64,000 nt of DNA. Source: Pseudomonadota bacterium (lineage in GTDB: Bacteria; Campylobacterota; Campylobacteria; Campylobacterales; Sulfurospirillaceae). Both the position numbers and the translations under genes were made by a program. The stretch lies in NCBI GenBank assembly GCA_017860615.1, contig JAGDMU010000006.1, positions 1 to 64,000 on the forward strand. The letters run 5' to 3'. This document shows, in pieces, positions 9,499-16,529 of the stretch (its first letter is position 1; every line of letters starts with the position of its first letter). A model generated the notes under the pieces. It did no database searches. It saw only the letters and a list, made by a program, of their open reading frames with translations, and was not told where the DNA came from.

Positions 9499-10763
9499 TT
9501 GTTATCCTTTGTATTTGATGTATTTGTATCTTGGTTTTTAAAGAAGTGTTTTTCTGGTTTATAACACTCACTTTCTCCATTGCCTCTTTTTTGCCTTGAA
9601 AGATTAAAATCCACATATTGATAAAAGCACGTATGTTCTATTGAAACATTGAAAAGACCTTGATTATTGGCTCCTTTGAGTTCCAAATACCAGTAGCTAT
9701 CCAAAAATTCTTCATTCTTGTAATGCACAAGATGAAAATTGATTTGCTTTCTCCAATCCTCTGTAATAATCGGTTCAATATTAAACGAAGCATTATTCCC
9801 AACCGCATACCGACTGCATTGCAAGTATTCATCATCAGGCATTTGATTGAGTTGGGCAACGTATTCTTTACATATCGTTTCAAATCCTTTTTTATAAGGT
9901 TCTGAAACAACGCCGTATTTAGGCTGTTCTTTGCTAAACGTACTGTGATACTCGATAAAAAAACGCTGACGCTTGACGATGAGCCACTCTTCATCACTGA
10001 GTTGGGGTTGAATCGTTTGTGTTTGACACATATTCACGTAATCAACATACGCGTGCTTCATGGCAGAAGGGATGGTCCATTCCCATGATTCATCATTAGG
10101 ATAATGATTGACTCCCCATCCTAAATGCGTCCTCACTGCAAACTTAAAATGCCTGAGATAACTACGTGCTAAAAGCAGTTGCATAGAGGTGTCATTGAAA
10201 GTGTACTTTTTTGCTTGAATAAGCACATCTTGGACAGTTTTATGATTAATATGCCTGTGCGTATCATCTGCCGTATCATAAAGATACGTTGCATAATCAA
10301 ACAAGATTGAACTATAGTGTTCAGGGTTTAAACCTTCTGGCTTATGTTCTACAATGGTATCAATACCCGCTTTTCGCAGTATTTCTATAGGACGGTAAAC
10401 ATCTTTTGTTTTGGCATAGATGTTGTGAGCCTCTTGTTGAGCCTGCATTAAATCTTGTAGGAGAGTATTTTGATCGGAGAGCGAGGTGTTAAGCTCTTTT
10501 ATTCTTACTTGGTAGAGTTCTTTGATGCAGTTTGTATCTTGGCATTGGTTTCTTTGTTTTACCCAAGCTCTTTGGTCTGTTTTTATCTCTTTTGTTAGGA
10601 GGTAAAAGCTTGTATAGACTTCACTTAGTTTTTTATCCAACTTTGAGAGTTCCTCATCTTGACATATCATCTTTTCCACTTTTGTTGTGGCTTTATCACA
10701 ATCAAAGCTCGCCCCAAAAAGTGAAATAGTCATTAACAAAAAAACTAGCATCAACCTTTTCAT
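9495..10763 (-). CDS. Secreted protein with N-terminal LprI/DUF1311 domain; candidate immunity protein for the lysozyme-RTX protein
   Basis: This 422-residue protein begins with a signal peptide (MKRLMLVFLLMTISLFGAS), so it probably acts in the periplasm. Residues about 20-95 fit the LprI-like DUF1311 pattern: FDCDKA, VEKMIC, LSKLDKKLSEVY, then QRAWVKQRNQC and NCIKELYQVRI, with four cysteines likely forming two disulfides. LprI of Mycobacterium tuberculosis, in this family, inhibits lysozyme, although many members are uncharacterised. The remaining ~320 residues match nothing I recognise. The ribosome-binding site is strong (AGGAGGGG). The stop overlaps the RTX start as ATGA, implying translational coupling. 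A lysozyme-type effector beside a lysozyme-inhibitor fold suggests an effector-immunity pair; this role is inferred. Confidence 0.8.
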   Translation of the reverse strand: MKRLMLVFLLMTISLFGASFDCDKATTKVEKMICQDEELSKLDKKLSEVYTSFYLLTKEIKTDQRAWVKQRNQCQDTNCIKELYQVRIKELNTSLSDQNTLLQDLMQAQQEAHNIYAKTKDVYRPIEILRKAGIDTIVEHKPEGLNPEHYSSILFDYATYLYDTADDTHRHINHKTVQDVLIQAKKYTFNDTSMQLLLARSYLRHFKFAVRTHLGWGVNHYPNDESWEWTIPSAMKHAYVDYVNMCQTQTIQPQLSDEEWLIVKRQRFFIEYHSTFSKEQPKYGVVSEPYKKGFETICKEYVAQLNQMPDDEYLQCSRYAVGNNASFNIEPIITEDWRKQINFHLVHYKNEEFLDSYWYLELKGANNQGLFNVSIEHTCFYQYVDFNLSRQKRGNGESECYKPEKHFFKNQDTNTSNTKDNK

Positions 10764-10782
10764 CTTTCCCCTCCTATTTTTA

Positions 10783-10906
10783 TCTTTACATGTAAAACTT
10801 TTCTTGGTTTAAAAAGCCTTACATGTAAAGAAATTTAGAGCGATAATAATAATTTTAACGAAAGCGCGTCACAGTTTGCGTCACAGAAATGTTTTTTTGT
10901 CATCAT
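10783..10906. repeat. 124-bp direct repeat, copy A (upstream of the LprI-like gene)
   Basis: This stretch is about 92% identical (roughly ten differences, no gaps) to 12094-12217 in the same orientation. It contains two TTTACATGTAAA-type palindromes and the tandem CTGTGACGC motif. It ends just before the ribosome-binding site of the LprI-like gene, so it probably holds the promoter of the LprI-RTX operon. Confidence 0.9.
10866..10886 (-). promoter_or_regulatory. Tandem CTGTGACGC motif, copy A; putative operator with overlapping promoter
   Basis: On the minus strand two CTGTGACGC units are separated by AAA, giving 12-base spacing, close to one helical turn. Downstream at promoter-like distance (16 bases after the second TGTGAC) is TATTAT, so the second unit could overlap a -35 element. 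The same motif precedes two other units at 12177 and 15299. The regulator is unknown. Confidence 0.5.
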
Positions 10907-10935
10907 TCAGCATTGGTTTGTTCATACATGTAGTT

Positions 10936-11238
10936 TTAAATAGCATCGAATAAAAAGTAGCCTGTCCCCTTTTTCTTAGCGATAATCCAAGATGATTCAA
11001 CTACTACTCCCGCAACCCCAAATGGAGACATTGCTATCGCTTGAACAACATCGCCAGTGATGCCTACAAGTATTTCATCCCAACTATCTCCACCAGCAAC
11101 ATCTATAATAGCCCCACCTGTGACACCTTGTACAAAAATATATTTTTCACCTGCTTCATTTTTAATAGCACCTCCACCTACTGTATGGAGTAAATCCCAA
11201 ACATTTTTTGCTTGTTGTAAAATTTCAAGTGCATTCAT
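10936..11238 (-). CDS. Small glycine-rich protein, unknown function
   Basis: This 100-residue protein is not recognised. It is rich in Gly, Ala, Val and Ile from residue 20 to 80, with GGGAIKNEAG, VTGGAIIDVAGGDSWDE and FGVAGVVVESSW, and has no signal peptide or cysteine. The pattern suggests a membrane-active or beta-structured domain. It follows the 238-residue membrane protein by 2 bp with its own GGAAAA ribosome-binding site, so the two are probably co-transcribed. The pair sits between two 124-bp direct repeats, next to the LprI-RTX operon. It could be a small toxin with the upstream gene as immunity, or an accessory protein; neither is shown. Confidence 0.6.
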   Translation of the reverse strand: MNALEILQQAKNVWDLLHTVGGGAIKNEAGEKYIFVQGVTGGAIIDVAGGDSWDEILVGITGDVVQAIAMSPFGVAGVVVESSWIIAKKKGTGYFLFDAI

Positions 11239-11240
11239 AA

Positions 11241-11957
11241 TTATTTTCCTTGTTTAATATCAATATTTTCATAACCATAAATAAATTTATGAAATTTTGG
11301 AAGAGAACCGATATGAATATTATGTTTTGAAAAGTACTCTTCAACTTCTGTATAAACATCTTGCTTTAAAAGAGGAATACTAATGACTTCATTATCTAAA
11401 ATAACTAGTAAAGCGTGATAAAATCTATACTCTCCAATATGAATAACAAGTTTTATGATTTGTAATGCCAAAAAAGCAAACCAAAATGCAAATAAAAATA
11501 TGAAAATATTTAATATTAAAGATTGCGTTATTAAAATGCCCATTAGAAAAATTAGAGCTAAATGCCATATCTTTAATCTACTTTGAGATTTATGATAAAA
11601 GTTTTGAAACGATCGAAAAAAACTTGGTGATTTATCAAAGTATATTTCTGTAATTAGTTGGTTGTCATGCTGATAACTAATTTTATTTTTGTTCAAAAAA
11701 ATTTTTCTTTTCCCTTTAGTATTTTTATATTGGTTATATGCAGGCCAACTAGCTATTAATATAAAAATAAGTAATTTAGAAAAATCAAAACTTTTATTTG
11801 GAAAATACAATATTGCCACTATAAAAAACAAAGTTAGCAATGGAAATAAAACATATATAAAACTTAACCACATAAACAAAGGATTATAATCTTCAATAAT
11901 TATTGGCTCTTTATCATAATCACGTGCCCGAACATTAGCAATATCACTTGTTTCCAT
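11241..11957 (-). CDS. Predicted membrane protein, unknown function
   Basis: This 238-residue protein has about four hydrophobic segments in two pairs: residues ~28-50 and ~60-75, then ~130-150 and ~150-170. Soluble stretches lie between them and at the C terminus (~175-238). No family is recognised. The coding sequence is very AT-rich even for this region, consistent with recent acquisition. The ATG at 11957 has a strong AGGAGG-type ribosome-binding site and is followed 2 bp after the stop by the glycine-rich 100-residue gene. The 124-bp repeat upstream is nearly the same as the one upstream of the LprI-RTX operon, so the two units are probably co-regulated. Confidence 0.7.
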   Translation of the reverse strand: METSDIANVRARDYDKEPIIIEDYNPLFMWLSFIYVLFPLLTLFFIVAILYFPNKSFDFSKLLIFILIASWPAYNQYKNTKGKRKIFLNKNKISYQHDNQLITEIYFDKSPSFFRSFQNFYHKSQSRLKIWHLALIFLMGILITQSLILNIFIFLFAFWFAFLALQIIKLVIHIGEYRFYHALLVILDNEVISIPLLKQDVYTEVEEYFSKHNIHIGSLPKFHKFIYGYENIDIKQGK

Positions 11958-12015
11958 CTCTTTCCTCCTTTATATATAAAGCTATTCCTAACTCTTTTCC
12001 CCACCATTTCAACAT
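11944..12015 (-). CDS. Possible 23-residue leader peptide
   Basis: An ATG at 12015 preceded by TAAGGAGG, the best ribosome-binding site in the region, opens a 23-codon frame (starting MLKWWGKELGIALYIKEE) that ends 14 bases inside the start of the 238-residue gene. It could be a translational coupler or a decayed gene. Nothing but the ribosome-binding site and overlap supports it. Confidence 0.3.
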   Translation of the reverse strand: MLKWWGKELGIALYIKEERDGNK

Positions 12016-12093
12016 ACTGCCTCCTTATGTTTTTTTAGCTCATGCCACCTTGTTCCCTGCCCCACTTTTTGCCTCCCTTGGTGTTTGTTTGTG

Positions 12094-12217
12094 TCTTTAC
12101 ATGTAAAACTTTTCTTGATTTTAAAAGTCTTACATGTAAAGAAATTTAGAGCGACAATAATAATTTTAACGAAACCGCGTCACAGTTTGCGTCACAGAAA
12201 TAGTTTTTTAGTATCAT
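12094..12217. repeat. 124-bp direct repeat, copy B (upstream of the membrane-protein cassette)
   Basis: This is the partner of the repeat at 10783-10906, with the same orientation and length. The two copies bound a 1.19-kb segment carrying the 238- and 100-residue genes. Recombination between them would remove those genes and leave the LprI-RTX operon with an equivalent upstream region. Confidence 0.9.
12177..12197 (-). promoter_or_regulatory. Tandem CTGTGACGC motif, copy B
   Basis: The same two CTGTGACGC units separated by AAA occur here within repeat copy B, again followed by TTAAAATTATTATT, which offers a TATTAT -10-like hexamer 16 bases downstream. It is presumed to drive the 238/100-residue gene pair. 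Confidence 0.5.
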
Positions 12218-12279
12218 GTTTAAAACTGACACGTTTACGTCCATCGCTATCACTGTTTTCCGACTCTTTACATCAGAAT

Positions 12280-13402
12280 CTAATTTTTTAAAAGATATGC
12301 TTCCCATTCATCCCAACTTCTATACGTTAAAGAATCATCAAACACAGTAAAATTATTAAAAATATTGTCAATTTTAAATAACTCCCAAAAAAGAAAACTT
12401 AACAATGTCAAAAAATTATTTCTCTCAAATTTAATAATTGACATTGTTTCATTGCGAATGTCTGTTTTTGATAGTGATCGAGACTCTATTGTCTTAATAG
12501 CATAAGCTATTTTTTTTGGATCTGGCGCAGAAAGAATTGAGTTGAATTGATTAAAATAGCGTTGACGACCACCCCAGCTTGGAGTTGAAACAATAGGAAT
12601 TCCACACAGCAAATATTCTATTGCTGCACGCATAGCTCCTTCTACAGATGAAAGACATAAGCCCACAGCTGAACGGGCATTTGCTTCTGCAACTTCTGTA
12701 CATGACAAACGTCGATATACGCCCTTGCAATCTTCATTCAGAAATGTAGCTGATGATAGAAGAGATTTTATTTTACTCGTGTATTTTTCATTCTCTGGTG
12801 TATTTGACCATATGTAATATATTAAAGCCAAATCACTTACATACTCGCATAGATGATGCCTTTTGTATGGCTGCAAAGCTGCATTGTACATAGCAGAATA
12901 TTTTATTTCCGCTTCAATGGGTCTAAAGTCATTCTCATTTATAAAGATATTAGAATTTGCTAGAAGGCATGGAATTCCATGCCTTTTCAACTGTATATAT
13001 TCCACTTCTTCATTTGCTAAAATTAAAAAAAAGGCATTTGGTATTATTTTTTGTGCTTGGTTCAATTGTACTTTTATATGTTGAATATTTTTTATCAATG
13101 ACCAAGAGGGGCTTAATATATGATATGACTTTTTATCAACAAAATGCAAAGGGAACTTTGAAGCTACACCTAAAAAAAAGGGTTCCCTCATAGAAGAGAT
13201 TATAATTAATGGATCTTTTGAAATAATTTTACCTCTAAGCGGCATAGTCGTTATCCAAATTAAAATATAATACTTCAAAATTTTGAACTAACTCTTTCAT
13301 GTAGTTTCCACCGAGTTCACTCCTATTCTTTATAACACCATCCCTACCACAATAGGATTTATGTTGGATGATGTAAATGGACATTGTTGTTCTTTGGCTC
13401 AT
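12280..13402 (-). pseudogene. Glycosyltransferase, GT4-like, broken by a +1 frameshift
   Basis: A frame starting at ATG 13402 behind AGGAG encodes MSQRTTMSIYIIQHKSYC and ends at TAG 13235 with the residues NFEVLYFNLDNDYAA. The next frame continues directly with RGKIISKDPLIIISSMREPFF and stays open to 12280. Dropping one T from the TT at the join gives NDYAARGKII and a ~373-residue protein, the usual size for a family 4 glycosyltransferase. The C-terminal half contains the donor-site pattern SSVEGAMRAAIEYLLCGIPIVSTP (residues split across the motif), typical of the family. The start codon inside the second frame (13278) would give an unnatural N terminus. It is the third gene of the GT2/radical SAM operon. 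It may be a true mutation or a sequence error. Confidence 0.75.
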
Positions 13403-13431
13403 GTTATTCTCCTTTTAATTTGTTTGTATCT

Positions 13432-14175
13432 TTACATGTAAAGCCGTTTAACCCCTGTGAGTTCACCACATTGTGTGCAACAAGAGGGAACATTTTTTTG
13501 TGCTAGGTTATGTTGTATGACTTTAGTATGTAAGACTTTGGTGGAGTCGATCATAAAGCAACATGGGGCTTTTGTGCCATCCACAAAGTAGTAGCGCATC
13601 TTTTTATTCTCTAAGTAAGAGCATTGGTGTGTTACATAAGGTAGAGGTTCTGTGGTGTAATGCGTTTGGTAACTCTTTTTAGGTTGGATTCTCTGAATAA
13701 AAAGAGGAAGGTTATATTCATTTGCAAAGGCTTTAAGAGGTGCTAAGTCTTGTCCATAGTTTACAGCATAGAGTTTGATCTTTTTTGGAGCATGTTTATA
13801 ACATGCTAAAAGATGTTTGATGGTCTGGGATGGGGAGGTTCTACCACTTCGTTTGGCGAGGACTTCATCTAGGGTATCGAGTGAAAAGCCAATGTGGTCT
13901 AGTAATACACTGTGTATTTCAGATAAAGCCATTGTACCATTGGTAATGGTGCTAATACGATGCCCTTTACTTTTAGCATAAGCAACCATTTCCCAGAAGA
14001 AAGGATGTAACAGTGGTTCACCTGTTCCTTGAAGTAAAAGCATGGTAGGTGATTTCTCGGTTTGAACGATTTTTTCAAAACACCCCCATGACATATGGGT
14101 ATGTTTCATCGTATCAGAGGGACAATAAAAGCACTTGGCGTTACATGCAGTGGTAATTTCGATTTGAGTGAACAT
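13432..14175 (-). CDS. Radical SAM protein
   Basis: This 247-residue protein has the radical SAM cluster motif near the N terminus: TACNAKCFYC, Cys11-x3-Cys15-x2-Cys18. It also has the glycine-rich SAM-binding segment LLLQGTGEPLLHP. The C terminus has several cysteines (CSYL, APCCFM, SCCTQCG) that could bind an auxiliary SPASM-like cluster. The substrate is unknown. The start overlaps the stop of the glycosyltransferase upstream (TAATG), so they are translationally coupled, and a frameshifted glycosyltransferase follows after 29 bp. The context suggests modification of a glycan or a peptide. The stop codon lies inside a TTTACATGTAAA palindrome. Confidence 0.85.
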   Translation of the reverse strand: MFTQIEITTACNAKCFYCPSDTMKHTHMSWGCFEKIVQTEKSPTMLLLQGTGEPLLHPFFWEMVAYAKSKGHRISTITNGTMALSEIHSVLLDHIGFSLDTLDEVLAKRSGRTSPSQTIKHLLACYKHAPKKIKLYAVNYGQDLAPLKAFANEYNLPLFIQRIQPKKSYQTHYTTEPLPYVTHQCSYLENKKMRYYFVDGTKAPCCFMIDSTKVLHTKVIQHNLAQKNVPSCCTQCGELTGVKRLYM

Positions 14176-14921
14176 TAGGCTTTTCTCTCAATAGAAATAT
14201 ACTTTTTTAGCATATTTCTAGCGTTGGCACCATAACGAAAGTTAAGCATCGCAAGGTTGAGGAAGTATTCACTTTGTTCTGGAGGAATGTTTTCCAATTG
14301 GCAAAAACGTGCAACGGTTTGGACATTGCGTAAGCGATGATAGTGTCTTGGCTTACTGGTTTGAACGGAATTAGGGATGTCATTATAAATATAGTTGATT
14401 GTAGGATGAACACTAAAATGCTCTTTGCGATACAAGAGACGAAGAAGCGTTATAACATCATTGAAAATAGCACCATCATGTGCAAAAGGTAACTGCCTTG
14501 CTAAATCAGTTTTAATGACTGCACCATTGTGAATCGACCGTGGTGCTAGAATAAGTTCTTCAAGGGTTACGTTGGTTGGGTCAACACTTCGATTCATTCG
14601 TGCGAGATGAATGTTGTATGACATATCAGAGGGAAGTTCTAAAAGAAGATCATCAGCGTCAACTTTACAAACATACGTCCCTTTAGCATGTTGCAAACCC
14701 ATGTTAAAAGGTAAGCCATCGTGACCTGATTGAAAAGGTGTTTTAAGATACATAAAACCACTTTGTTTTGCAAGAGCGATGACATGTTCATCGCTTGAAC
14801 AATCATCCACTAAAATAACCTCTAAAGGATCAAGTTTGTGAAGACCTTCTAGGCATGTTTTAAAAGCTCTATACGGAGGATTGTAAAATGGTACGACAAT
14901 ACTTAACTGCTGATTGATCAT
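14175..14921 (-). CDS. Family 2 glycosyltransferase
   Basis: This 248-residue GT-A fold protein begins LSIVVPFYN and continues with VILVDDCSSDE and VDADD, the DxD-like metal/nucleotide-sugar site. It is cytoplasmic, with no membrane segment, and probably transfers a sugar from a nucleotide donor to a surface glycan. The acceptor is unknown. It is the first gene of a three-gene operon with the radical SAM protein and a broken glycosyltransferase. A 560-bp leader with the third CTGTGACGC motif lies upstream. The ATG at 14921 has a GGAAAG ribosome-binding site. Confidence 0.85.
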   Translation of the reverse strand: MINQQLSIVVPFYNPPYRAFKTCLEGLHKLDPLEVILVDDCSSDEHVIALAKQSGFMYLKTPFQSGHDGLPFNMGLQHAKGTYVCKVDADDLLLELPSDMSYNIHLARMNRSVDPTNVTLEELILAPRSIHNGAVIKTDLARQLPFAHDGAIFNDVITLLRLLYRKEHFSVHPTINYIYNDIPNSVQTSKPRHYHRLRNVQTVARFCQLENIPPEQSEYFLNLAMLNFRYGANARNMLKKYISIERKA

Positions 14922-15433
14922 TGATTTCTTTCCATGTAACCTTATATTTTTTCAAGGCATTGATTGTCTATGTCCTACGGACACTACTTTACATGTAAAG
15001 GCAGTAAAAACTAAAAAGATATAAAAGCAAGAGTGATAACAATAAGGGAAAATACAACAAAGAATCTACATTAAGGAAGGAAAGAGATTGAGGTAAACCA
15101 AGCTTGCCCAACACTTTTTACCATCCAGATAATTCTACAGCTCAATTCGCCCCCGATTTGAGTCACGCAAATACATCTGAGTCACTTAATAAAGTCACAT
15201 TTTAGTCATTACAGCCTTAAACTTTATAATTAAAAATTAATATTGGAAAACTTTTTGTGTCGTATCAATATTATTTTTATACACACTATAACAAAGAGGC
15301 GTCACAGTTTGCGTCACAGTTTATGATTATTTTCAAGTGAAGTTAAAAAAAGGGCATATGCTTATATATAAAAAATAGCTGATAAGTAATAAAAAAGAAT
15401 ATTTTTTTTAAAGTTAAATGAGTTGAAGAGAAG
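14922..15433. other. Gene-free region upstream of the glycosyltransferase operon
   Basis: No convincing gene is seen in this stretch. It contains a TTTACATGTAAAG palindrome (14988-15000), a small TGTCC-GTA-GGACA hairpin, a cluster of GTCAC motifs at 15162, 15181 and 15194, and the third copy of the tandem CTGTGACGC motif (15299-15319). Transcription from that site would give a leader of about 350 bases. Confidence 0.6.
15299..15319 (-). promoter_or_regulatory. Tandem CTGTGACGC motif, copy C
   Basis: Two CTGTGACGC units separated by AAA, identical to copies A and B, but here without the surrounding 124-bp repeat. The lack of flanking similarity argues that the motif itself is under selection. 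It is followed by AT-rich sequence with TATAAA- and TATAGT-like hexamers on the minus strand. Confidence 0.5.
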
Positions 15434-15434
15434 G

Positions 15435-15492
15435 GAACAGAAGACCACCGTTCAAGGTAGTTCTTCTGCAGGTATCTATAAAATTAGATACC
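15435..15492 (-). terminator. Putative terminator hairpins after the rubrerythrin gene
   Basis: A perfect 8-bp inverted repeat GGTATCTA/TAGATACC (15471-15492) includes the stop codon. It is followed on the minus strand by a second, imperfect stem (CAGAAGA...TCTTCTG, 15438-15468). The T-run afterwards is weak. Confidence 0.45.
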
Positions 15493-16134
15493 TAAATCTT
15501 GACGTTTAAAGTACTCTTTTCCCACTTTACACAATGGGCAAGCATTTGGAGCACGTTTGCCTCTATGAATATGTCCGCACACTTCACAGACCCAAATCTC
15601 TTCTTCTGCATCAGCAAAGAAACCATCTTCTTTCATCGCATCTTGAAGTGCTTTGTATTCACGTTCGTGTTCAACTTCTACTTTACCAATGGCATTAAAA
15701 AGTCTTGCTAACTCTTTATGTCCCTCTTCTTCCGCAATTTTTGCAAAATTTGGGTACATCGTTTCATGCTCGTAATGTTCACCCGCCATTGCGCTATCAA
15801 GGTTTTTAAGGGTTAACTCTGTCTCTGCACCATCAACCAGTTTGTGGTATGCTTTAAACTCAGCTCTTGCATGCCATTTCTCATTTTCAGCCGCTTCTCT
15901 AAAGTGGCGTGAAACTGCATGCCAACCCTCTTCTTGCGCAATGTCCGCAAATAAATCATATTTATTACGTGCTTGAGATTCACCTGCAAAGGCTTTCATT
16001 AAATTTACAGCTGTTAAATCTGTAGTAATACAAGCCATCTCTTGACCACAACAGGTAAGCTTACCGCCACCTACATTTTGAACTTCAACTTCGTTACTGC
16101 ATTTACTGCATTTATATGTTTCGTACTGTCTCAT
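15484..16134 (-). CDS. rrc: Desulforubrerythrin (rubrerythrin with desulforedoxin and rubredoxin domains)
   Basis: This 216-residue protein has three metal domains in order. A desulforedoxin-like domain comes first (YKCSKC, then LTCCGQEM, residues ~7-33). A ferritin-like diiron domain with ExxH-type ligands follows (EN-EKWHARAE, EHYEHE, EVEHERE). A C-terminal rubredoxin domain has CEVC and CPLC. This arrangement is known from C. jejuni Rrc (Cj0012c), a peroxide reductase in the cytoplasm of microaerophiles. The ribosome-binding site is AAGGAG. It is probably a single-gene unit with an AT-rich promoter region at 16135-16247. Confidence 0.92.
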   Translation of the reverse strand: MRQYETYKCSKCSNEVEVQNVGGGKLTCCGQEMACITTDLTAVNLMKAFAGESQARNKYDLFADIAQEEGWHAVSRHFREAAENEKWHARAEFKAYHKLVDGAETELTLKNLDSAMAGEHYEHETMYPNFAKIAEEEGHKELARLFNAIGKVEVEHEREYKALQDAMKEDGFFADAEEEIWVCEVCGHIHRGKRAPNACPLCKVGKEYFKRQDLGI

Positions 16135-16247
16135 TCTAGCTCCTTGAAATTTATGGTGTCATTGTAGTCAAGTGTCACTTAAATAATAATTAATTTTAAT
16201 TGATAAAATTTACTATTTGTTTCATCTCTTGAATATTAATTAATATA

Positions 16248-16526
16248 CTATGTTATTTTCCTTCGTTTAGCGAGCCTTTTTGTAAGATTTTTAGCGATTC
16301 CATAAATCGTTATTGCAATCCAAAAAACTTCTATTAAAAAGGAACCTAAATTAAAATGAACTAACAAAGAGATAATTAATGCAATAGCACCCAAAAGATT
16401 TAAGAGCTGGTAAACAATAGAATGTATATCGTACTTACCTATTTGCAATAAAAAATAAGCTAAAACAATACATGTCATCCCTAAAAAACCAAGCCATTGA
16501 TAAAAATCCATCTCTATATTTGGCAT
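16248..16526 (-). CDS. Small membrane protein, CBU_0592-like family
   Basis: This 92-residue protein has three hydrophobic helices: YQWLGFLGMTCIVLAYFLL, LLNLLGAIALIISLLVHF and FLIEVFWIAITIYGI, with a basic C terminus (KNLTKRLAKRRK). The pattern matches the CBU_0592-like membrane family of unknown function. It lies 3 bp after the 197-residue gene, suggesting co-transcription. Confidence 0.7.
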   Translation of the reverse strand: MPNIEMDFYQWLGFLGMTCIVLAYFLLQIGKYDIHSIVYQLLNLLGAIALIISLLVHFNLGSFLIEVFWIAITIYGIAKNLTKRLAKRRKIT

Positions 16527-16529
16527 TAA

